The translations under genes and the position numbers were made by a program. The notes beneath the pieces are model-generated. The model made no database searches. It had not been told where the DNA came from and saw only the letters and a program-made list of their open reading frames with translations. A stretch of DNA of 16,827 nt from M0108 sp964523415 (GTDB taxonomy: Bacteria > Pseudomonadota > Gammaproteobacteria > Chromatiales > Chromatiaceae): assembly GCA_964523415.1 (NCBI GenBank), contig CAZFZB010000063.1, forward strand, positions 1-16,827. Direction: 5' to 3'. The stretch's first letter is position 1, and the number at the start of each line of letters is the position of its first letter. Shown here in pieces: positions 1 through 5,094 of this stretch.

Positions 1-1
1 C

Positions 2-223
2 ACCGTCCTCGCCCTGATCCTGGTCTTCGCCCTATCGCTGCGCCTGCGCCAGCGCGAGATCCGCACCATTTCCAAGCTGGGCTGTAGCCGCTCGACCGTC
101 GCCCGGCTACTCGGCTCGGAGATCCTCATCATCCTGGCGGCCTCTGCGCTGCTCACGGGCCTGCTCCTTGCCGCCGTTGCCCATTTCGAGGAGCCGCTGG
201 TGCGGGCCTTGTTTATCCGTTGA
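2..223 (+). CDS. FtsX/MacB-type ABC transporter permease, C-terminal end only
   Basis: Only the last 73 codons lie in the window; the start is off the left edge. The frame opens inside a membrane segment (TVLALILVFALSL), continues with a basic cytoplasmic stretch containing REIRTISKLGCSRSTV, then a second hydrophobic segment (about residues 40-62 of the fragment), and stops at TGA 221-223. The pattern 'basic loop, xEIxTxxxLGxSRxxV, E, last transmembrane helix' is typical of the C-terminal FtsX domain of MacB/LolC-type permeases in the inner membrane. Such permeases normally work with a cytoplasmic ATPase, which would be expected upstream. The next gene starts 18 bases later on the same strand, so the two are probably co-transcribed. 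Substrate cannot be told from the fragment. Confidence 0.8.
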   Translation, partial: TVLALILVFALSLRLRQREIRTISKLGCSRSTVARLLGSEILIILAASALLTGLLLAAVAHFEEPLVRALFIR

Positions 224-241
224 CCACGCCGGAGTTCGATC

Positions 242-1162
242 ATGAAGAAGACGACAGGCGCGTTGAGTCTCTTCCTGCTAGTGCTCGTGGTCCTTGGCGC
301 TTCCCAACGGGCGCTCGCGGGGGAGAAGCTGAACATCTACACGGTGAATTATCCGCTCGCCTACTTCGCCGAACGCATTGCCGGCGATCTGGCGACCGTG
401 ACCTTCCCCGCTCCGCCAGACGTCGATCCCGCATTCTGGATGCCGGATGCCGACACCATCGCTGCCTACCAAAGCGCCGACCTAATCCTGCTAAACGGGG
501 CCGATTACGCCAAGTGGGTGAGCAAGGTCAGTCTGCCGCGCTCGCGGTTGGTGGATACATCCCGCGGTTTCGCGGACCAGTACATCGAGCAGCCGAACCT
601 CACCACCCATAGCCACGGCCCGAGTGCGCAGCACTCCCACGGGGGCACGGCATTCACCACCTGGTTGGACCTCGAACAAGCCGCTCAGCAAGCCGAGGCG
701 ATTGCCCAAGCACTGATCCGCAAGCGACCGGAGGCGAAGGATCGCATCGATCGCAATCTCCAGTCACTTCAGGACGACCTGCTCAAACTGGACCGGCAGA
801 TCTCGGAGACTACCCGCGCGAATACCGGTCTGCCCTTGTTGGCCTCGCACCCCGTCTACCAGTACCTGGCACGCCGCTATGGGCTGAATCTGCGGAGTGT
901 CATTTGGGAGCCCGACGAAATCCCGACAGAGGCCCAATGGGCCGAGCTTGAGGGAATGCTCAAGGAGCAACCCGCGCGCTGGATGATCTGGGAGGACCAG
1001 CCCGCGCAGAAGATTGTCGTGCGCCTGCATACGCTGGGGGTGGAGAGCGTCGTCGTCAATCCTTGCGGCAACCGCCCGTTAACCGGCGATTTCTTGACTG
1101 TGATGACGGGCAACTCGCGGAGGCTGGATAGAACCTCCGGTCAGGATTTGGGGGGAGGTTGA
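242..1162 (+). CDS. ZnuA-like periplasmic metal-type solute-binding protein
   Basis: The 306-residue product begins with a signal peptide (KK, hydrophobic residues 8-20, likely cleavage after ALA at residue 26), so it is exported. The body resembles the ZnuA/TroA cluster A-I binding proteins: an N-terminal lobe with ADLILLNGADYAKW (79-92), a short His-rich loop with two HSHG-type clusters (residues 123-134), a long linking helix (about 145-192), and a C-terminal lobe with SHPVYQYLARRYGL around His203. These proteins usually bring zinc or manganese to an ABC importer. Here the region that normally carries the first metal His reads VDPAFWMPD (61-69) with no histidine, and TWLDL (140-144) replaces the usual H-x-WLDP, so the metal site is not canonical. 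GGAG at 230-233 is placed correctly for the ATG at 242. The neighbour is an FtsX-type permease rather than a ZnuB-type one. The family is fairly sure; the ligand is not. Confidence 0.78.
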   Translation: MKKTTGALSLFLLVLVVLGASQRALAGEKLNIYTVNYPLAYFAERIAGDLATVTFPAPPDVDPAFWMPDADTIAAYQSADLILLNGADYAKWVSKVSLPRSRLVDTSRGFADQYIEQPNLTTHSHGPSAQHSHGGTAFTTWLDLEQAAQQAEAIAQALIRKRPEAKDRIDRNLQSLQDDLLKLDRQISETTRANTGLPLLASHPVYQYLARRYGLNLRSVIWEPDEIPTEAQWAELEGMLKEQPARWMIWEDQPAQKIVVRLHTLGVESVVVNPCGNRPLTGDFLTVMTGNSRRLDRTSGQDLGGG

Positions 1163-1247
1163 TTGGCTCGTGAGTTGTCGGAGCCCTTGAGCGCAGCCGG
1201 TTTTCCAGTTGGTTGTGGTAAAGGTCGATGGTCGGGAAGCACAAGTC

Positions 1248-1470
1248 CTAATCGTCCCAGACCAGTTCCCCGAATTCGAGGCGAATCGGTAAAACGCGAT
1301 GGGTCGAGATAGGCCCGAATTTCAGGATGCACCCCACGCGACAGAAAGGGCTTGAAAACGACCATCTGTTCGGTGACATCGTCACAGTGCGGTTGCAACT
1401 TCGGATCGCCGGCCAGTTCGGCGCAAAGGCTATTGATGATCTTGGCGGTTATGTGAGCCTCTGGGCATTG
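1248..1470 (-). pseudogene. Possible decayed reading frame of unknown family
   Basis: Reading the minus strand, a protein-like stretch begins near 1470 (PEAHITAKIINSLCAEL) and runs on with LQPHCDDVTEQMVVFKPFL and HPEIRAYLDPSR. Removing one base from the T run at about 1291-1294 (minus strand TTTT) shifts it into a frame that continues LPIRLEFGELVWDD and ends at TAG (1250-1248). An in-frame stop lies a few codons upstream of the start of the stretch, and there is no credible initiation codon with a ribosome site. This looks like the 3' remnant of a gene disrupted by frameshift, but I do not recognise the family. The rest of the 1163-1659 interval shows no gene, apart from the regulatory region next to ahpC. 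Confidence 0.3.
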
Positions 1471-1551
1471 GTTTCGGGCTATCGATCAACCCTACGGGGA
1501 TTCGGCGTTCCTGGCTGGATCCGACCCAGGTAAGGTCGGGAGCAGAGGTCG

Positions 1552-1588
1552 ATAGTCGATACCTATCATTTTTATCGTAACAATCCAT
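1552..1588 (+). promoter_or_regulatory. OxyR-type binding site upstream of ahpC
   Basis: Four tetranucleotide blocks occur with exact 7-base spacing: ATAG (1552-1555), CTAT (1563-1566), ATCG (1574-1577), CCAT (1585-1588). The OxyR consensus is ATAG-N7-CTAT-N7-ATAG-N7-CTAT, so 14 of 16 block positions match, and the register fits the tetramer contact pattern. OxyR commonly activates ahpCF. The site ends 71 bases before the ahpC start, next to a possible core promoter, which suits an activator. The match is read by eye; the regulator gene is not in the window. Confidence 0.6.
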
Positions 1589-1617
1589 TAGCTGCCGAGT
1601 CGGGGGGTCTTTACCAT
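1588..1617 (+). promoter_or_regulatory. Candidate sigma-70-type promoter of ahpC
   Basis: A weak -35-like TTAGCT (1588-1593) is followed, after 18 bases, by TACCAT (1612-1617), which matches four of six -10 positions. The poor -35 next to an OxyR-like element is what an activator-dependent promoter would show. The assignment is tentative; it predicts a start of transcription near 1624 and a leader of about 36 bases. Confidence 0.3.
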
Positions 1618-1659
1618 GCACCCATCGTCTCGATTCACCCCCACTCATAGGTAGCCATC

Positions 1660-2226
1660 ATGCACACGCTCATCAATTCCGAGGTCCTGCCCTTCAACGC
1701 CACCGCCTACCATCAGGGCAAGTTTATTGCCGTTTCTGAGGCCGATCTGCGTGGCAAGTGGTCCGTGGTCTTTTTCTACCCGGCCGACTTCACCTTTGTC
1801 TGCCCAACCGAACTGGGCGACCTGGCCGATCATTACCCTGAGTTCCAGCAATTGGGGGTGGAGATCTACGCGGTCTCTACCGATACCCACTTCACCCACA
1901 AGGCCTGGCACGACAGCTCCGAGACCATTGGCAAGATCCGTTATCCCATGATCGGTGACCCCACCGGGGTCATTACCCGTAACTTTGGGGTCATGATCGA
2001 GGCAGCGGGTCTGGCGGAACGGGGAACCTTCGTCATCGACCCAGCGGGGAGGATACAGATCATTGAGATCAACGCCGGCGGTATTGGTCGTGACGCTACC
2101 GAGTTGCTGCGCAAGCTCAAGGCGGCCCAGTATGTCGCGGCGCATCCCGGTGAGGTCTGTCCGGCCAAGTGGAAAGAGGGCGATGCCACCCTGGCACCGT
2201 CCCTGGATCTGGTGGGCAAGATCTAA
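1660..2226 (+). CDS. ahpC: Alkyl hydroperoxide reductase subunit C (typical 2-Cys peroxiredoxin)
   Basis: This 188-residue cytoplasmic enzyme reduces hydrogen peroxide, organic hydroperoxides and peroxynitrite. The peroxidatic cysteine is C48 in FTFVCPTELGD (44-54); P41, T45 and the nearby Arg-bearing core match the peroxiredoxin active site. The resolving cysteine is C167 in GEVCPAKW near the C-terminus, forming the intersubunit disulfide of typical 2-Cys enzymes. Length agrees with the roughly 187 residues of enterobacterial AhpC. The start at ATG 1660 has AGG at 1649-1651 and gives the expected N-terminus (MHTLINSEVLPF). ahpF follows on the same strand and encodes the reductase that recycles the disulfide. 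An OxyR-like element upstream suggests peroxide induction. The gene is intact and the call is secure. Confidence 0.97.
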   Translation: MHTLINSEVLPFNATAYHQGKFIAVSEADLRGKWSVVFFYPADFTFVCPTELGDLADHYPEFQQLGVEIYAVSTDTHFTHKAWHDSSETIGKIRYPMIGDPTGVITRNFGVMIEAAGLAERGTFVIDPAGRIQIIEINAGGIGRDATELLRKLKAAQYVAAHPGEVCPAKWKEGDATLAPSLDLVGKI

Positions 2227-2248
2227 GCCCGGTAGTTGATCAAGCCCC

Positions 2249-2281
2249 GGTCACCCCTCGAATTCCGAACGAGGGGTGACC
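2249..2281 (+). repeat. Perfect 12-bp stem-loop between ahpC and ahpF
   Basis: GGTCACCCCTCG (2249-2260) is the exact reverse complement of CGAGGGGTGACC (2270-2281), with a 9-base loop (2261-2269). It begins 22 bases after the ahpC stop and ends 39 bases before the ahpF start. No T run follows, so it is not a standard intrinsic terminator. A likely role is stabilising the ahpC 3' end or partly limiting read-through, giving more AhpC than AhpF. Confidence 0.75.
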
Positions 2282-2309
2282 AGGTCAATGCGCAATCCCG
2301 CCCTCATGG

Positions 2310-2314
2310 GGAGG
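2310..2314 (+). promoter_or_regulatory. Ribosome binding site deciding the ahpF start
   Basis: GGAGG (2310-2314, within GGAGGAAG) lies 6 bases before ATG 2321. It supports that ATG over the in-frame GTG at 2276, which sits inside the right arm of the hairpin, and over the ATG at 2288. Confidence 0.8.
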
Positions 2315-2320
2315 AAGTTC

Positions 2321-3880
2321 ATGCTCGACGCTAACATTCAAAACCAACTCAAGGCCTACCTTGAACGCCTGCGGCATCCCATCGAATTGGTCGCATCCCT
2401 TGACGACGGCCCCAAGGCTCAGGAGATACGGGCGCTGTTAGGGGCTGTAGAACCCCTGTCCCCGCTGGTCAGTGTGCGGTATGACGGGCAGGCGATGCGT
2501 CGTCCCTCCTTTGCCGTGGGACGACCGGGGGAGGTCGCGCGGATTGAGTTTGCCGGCATCCCCATGGGACACGAATTCACCTCCCTGGTGCTGGCCCTGC
2601 TTCAGACCGGTGGGCATCCGCCTAAGGTCGAACCTGCGGTCATCGAACAAATCCGCGCCTTGCCGGGGCCCTGTCATTTCGAGACCTATATTTCCCTGTC
2701 CTGTCATAACTGTCCGGATGTGGTGCAGGCCCTCGATCTGATGGCGGTGATCAACCCTGGCATCAGCCACACCATGATCGATGGGGCCCTGTTCCCGCGG
2801 GAGGTCGATGACCGTCAGGTCATGGCCGTGCCAAGCCTGTTCCTGAATGGCGAACCCTTCGGTCAGGGTCGCATGACCCTGGAGGAGATCCTGGCCAAGC
2901 TGGATACAGGGGCTGCCGCCAGGGAGATCGAGATCATCAAGGCCAAGCCGGTCTTCGATGTCCTCATCATCGGTGGCGGTCCCGCGGGCGCGGCCGCCGC
3001 TATCTATGCGGCGCGCAAGGGGATCCGGACCGGGATCGTAGCCGAGCGCTTTGGCGGCCAGGTGCTCGATACCCTGGCCATCGAGAATTTCGTTTCGGTC
3101 AAGGCGACGGACGGCCCTAAACTGGTGGCCGGGCTGGAGCAGCACGTCCGCGCCTATGATGTGGACATTATGAATCTGCAAAGCGCCGAGGCCCTGGCGA
3201 TGGGCCCGGATGGCCTGTCCGAGGTTCGGCTAGCCAGTGGCGCTACCCTCAAGAGTAAGACCCTCATCCTCTCGACGGGGGCACGCTGGCGGGAGATGAA
3301 GGTCCCGGGTGAGCGGGAATACCGGGGCCGGGGTGTAGCCTATTGTCCCCATTGCGATGGTCCCCTTTTCAAGGGCAAACGGGTGGCGGTGATCGGGGGT
3401 GGCAACTCCGGCGTGGAGGCGGCCATCGACCTGGCCGGTATCGTCGGCCATGTCACCCTCATCGAATTCGATCCGACCCTGCGTGCCGATGCCGTCCTGC
3501 AACGAAAGCTCCAGAGCCTGACCAATGTCACGGTTATCACCCAGGCCCTGACCACTGAGGTCACTGGAGATGGGGAAAGGGTCAATGGCCTTATCTATGA
3601 GGATCGTGCCAGGGGGGAAAGTCACCGGCTGGATCTGGAGGGTGTCTTTGTCCAGATAGGGCTGCTGCCCAACACCGATTGGCTGAAGGGGACAATCCAA
3701 CTCTCGCCCCGGGGCGAGATCGAGATCAACGACCGGTGCCAGACCTCGATGCCTGGCGTCTTTGCCGCAGGCGACTGTACCAGTGTGCCCTTCAAACAGA
3801 TCATCATCGCTATGGGTGATGGGGCCAAGGCCTCCCTGGCGGCCTTCGACTATCTGATTCGTGGGTCGGAAAGGGCATGA
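2321..3880 (+). CDS. ahpF: Alkyl hydroperoxide reductase subunit F (NADH:peroxiredoxin oxidoreductase)
   Basis: AhpF is a cytoplasmic FAD enzyme that moves electrons from NADH through two disulfide centres to AhpC. From ATG 2321 the product has 519 residues, close to the 521 of E. coli AhpF, and begins MLDANIQNQLKAYLERL, the family's usual N-terminus. The N-terminal tandem thioredoxin-fold domain carries C128-H-N-C131. The reductase part has the FAD-binding GGGPAG (218-223), the redox centre C342-P-H-C345, the NAD-binding GGGNSG (359-364), and the C-terminal FAD motif GVFAAGDC (479-486). All catalytic residues are present. It is the second gene of the ahpCF operon, after a stem-loop. The frame remains open upstream to a GTG at 2276, but the ribosome site and family alignment favour 2321. 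The call is secure. Confidence 0.97.
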   Translation: MLDANIQNQLKAYLERLRHPIELVASLDDGPKAQEIRALLGAVEPLSPLVSVRYDGQAMRRPSFAVGRPGEVARIEFAGIPMGHEFTSLVLALLQTGGHPPKVEPAVIEQIRALPGPCHFETYISLSCHNCPDVVQALDLMAVINPGISHTMIDGALFPREVDDRQVMAVPSLFLNGEPFGQGRMTLEEILAKLDTGAAAREIEIIKAKPVFDVLIIGGGPAGAAAAIYAARKGIRTGIVAERFGGQVLDTLAIENFVSVKATDGPKLVAGLEQHVRAYDVDIMNLQSAEALAMGPDGLSEVRLASGATLKSKTLILSTGARWREMKVPGEREYRGRGVAYCPHCDGPLFKGKRVAVIGGGNSGVEAAIDLAGIVGHVTLIEFDPTLRADAVLQRKLQSLTNVTVITQALTTEVTGDGERVNGLIYEDRARGESHRLDLEGVFVQIGLLPNTDWLKGTIQLSPRGEIEINDRCQTSMPGVFAAGDCTSVPFKQIIIAMGDGAKASLAAFDYLIRGSERA

Positions 3881-3890
3881 GGGGATGGGA

Positions 3891-3939
3891 CGCCTGCGGA
3901 TACAGATCGATCCAAGCTGGGGGTCTTGGAGAGCAGGCG
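3891..3939 (+). repeat. Nested inverted repeats just after ahpF
   Basis: An outer pair, CGCCTGC (3891-3897) and GCAGGCG (3933-3939), encloses an inner pair, TCCAAG (3911-3916) and CTTGGA (3925-3930). Together they could fold as an interrupted hairpin starting 10 bases after the ahpF stop. No T run follows. It may mark the end of the ahpCF transcript, perhaps protecting the 3' end, but this is weak evidence. Confidence 0.35.
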
Positions 3940-3965
3940 CCATGAATAGAGGCTTAGCCCACTAG

Positions 3966-4166
3966 GGTCTGAAGGACCAGGCCCCCTGCATTGCCGACGA
4001 CATCTTCATTAACTAGGACAATGACCGAGCCCGAGCCGGCCTCGCCGCCCTGGCCGAACTGTCCCGGCTGGCCCAGGTCATCTTCCTCAGTCACCATCAC
4101 CATCTGGTGAAATTGGCCAGCGAGGTCTTCGGGGTGGACCTGAATATATTGGATTTGGGGGAATGA
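3966..4166 (+). pseudogene. C-terminal fragment of a YhaN-like AAA ATPase, interrupted by a stop
   Basis: In one frame the sequence reads PCIADDIFIN, then TAG (4014-4016), then DNDRARAGLAALAELSRLAQ, VIFLSHHHHLVKLASEVFG and a natural stop at 4164-4166. This is the Walker B (xxADDIFINFDD) and switch-histidine (THHRHL) end of the SMC/RecN-like ATPases of the YhaN family, which act with a YhaO/SbcD-like nuclease. The Phe codon expected after IN has become a stop, the frame has another stop at 3963-3965, and no start or ribosome site is present. It is therefore a relic of some 60 codons, left after most of the gene was deleted. The remaining bases between ahpF and cbbQ (3881-4266) hold no other gene. 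Confidence 0.7.
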
Positions 4167-4207
4167 GGGCGGGAGGGGTCGGGAAAGCCAATCAGCCTGG
4201 ATGTTCG

Positions 4208-4213
4208 TATACT
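4208..4213 (+). promoter_or_regulatory. Possible -10 element upstream of cbbQ
   Basis: TATACT (4208-4213) matches five of six -10 bases and lies 54 bases before the cbbQ start. No good -35 is seen 16-18 bases upstream, so it would need an activator, or it may be coincidental. Confidence 0.22.
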
Positions 4214-4266
4214 ACTTACCATTGCCTCGCCTCACCTGACCCACGGCTCTTGACGTCCCCTGCCAT

Positions 4267-5079
4267 ATGGAAAGCACCCAGTCTCCCACCGAAGCACATT
4301 TCATCACCCGGGAACCCTATTACGAACCGGTTGGCAATGAGGTGACCCTGTTCGAGGCCGCCTATGCCAACCGTCTGCCGGTGCTGCTGAAGGGGCCGAC
4401 CGGTTGCGGTAAGACCCGCTTCATGGAATATATGGCATGGCGACTACGCCGCCCCTTGGTGACCGTTTCCTGCCATGACGATCTCACCACCTCCGATCTG
4501 GTGGGTCGCTATCTAGTCAAGGGTGGGGAGACAACCTGGGTGGATGGGCCCCTGACCCGTGCCGTGCGTGCGGGCGGCATCTGCTATCTGGATGAAATCG
4601 TTGAGGCGCGCAAGGACACCATGGTGGTGATCCATCCCCTGGCCGACGATCGCCGCATGATGCCCATCGAGAAACTCGGCCAATTGCTGGAGGCCTCCCC
4701 CGACTTCTGCCTTGCCATTTCCTATAATCCCGGCTATCAGAGTGTCCTCAAGGAACTCAAGCAGTCCACGCGACAACGCTTCGTGGCTCTGTCCTTCGAT
4801 TATCCCAGACCCGAACTCGAGGCGAAAATCATCCGCCATGAAACGGGTCTGGACGAGTCCGCTACCCTCAACCTCCTCAAACTGGCGGAAATGACGCGTA
4901 ACCTCAAGGGTAACGGCCTTGAGGAGGGTGCCTCCACCCGCCTCTTGGTTCATGCCGGCAAACTTATTGCTCAAGGGGTGGAGCCACGCGCCGCCTGCCA
5001 GGGAGCGGTATCCCTGGCACTGACGGATGACGAAGACCTGATCACGGCGGTCAATGAATTGATCGCGGCCCTGTTCTGA
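4267..5079 (+). CDS. cbbQ: CbbQ-type AAA+ ATPase (MoxR/NorQ family), probable Rubisco activase motor
   Basis: CbbQ is the hexameric AAA+ motor that, with CbbO, removes inhibitory sugar phosphates from Rubisco. The 270-residue protein starts with the family's typical ITREPYYEPVGNEVTLFEAAY region (13-33). It has Walker A GPTGCGKT (43-50), Walker B ICYLDE (105-110), and a sensor asparagine in ISYNPGYQ (N154), followed by KQSTRQRF and the C-terminal CbbQ_C-like helical part. GASTRLLVHAGKLIAQGV is also characteristic. Length matches CbbQ/NirQ/NorQ (about 260-275). The related NorQ/NirQ proteins act on nitric oxide reductase, so the alternative is NorQ, but the partner downstream favours CbbQ. The start at ATG 4267 is chosen from the family N-terminus; the ribosome site is poor. 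The gene ends 15 bases before cbbO. Confidence 0.88.
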   Translation: MESTQSPTEAHFITREPYYEPVGNEVTLFEAAYANRLPVLLKGPTGCGKTRFMEYMAWRLRRPLVTVSCHDDLTTSDLVGRYLVKGGETTWVDGPLTRAVRAGGICYLDEIVEARKDTMVVIHPLADDRRMMPIEKLGQLLEASPDFCLAISYNPGYQSVLKELKQSTRQRFVALSFDYPRPELEAKIIRHETGLDESATLNLLKLAEMTRNLKGNGLEEGASTRLLVHAGKLIAQGVEPRAACQGAVSLALTDDEDLITAVNELIAALF

Positions 5080-5094
5080 TGGCCGCTGCTGCCC

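Noticed and set aside
220..612. A 130-codon frame overlapping the ZnuA-like gene
   Set aside because: It is a shadow in another frame; the ZnuA-like frame has a signal peptide, a ribosome site and family motifs.
2276..2320. GTG at 2276 as the start of ahpF
   Set aside because: It lies within the hairpin arm and adds 15 residues not found in AhpF; ATG 2321 has a strong ribosome site and the family N-terminus.
4163..4345. A 60-codon open frame running into cbbQ
   Set aside because: It is out of frame with cbbQ, has no domain, and overlaps both the YhaN-like relic and the real cbbQ start.
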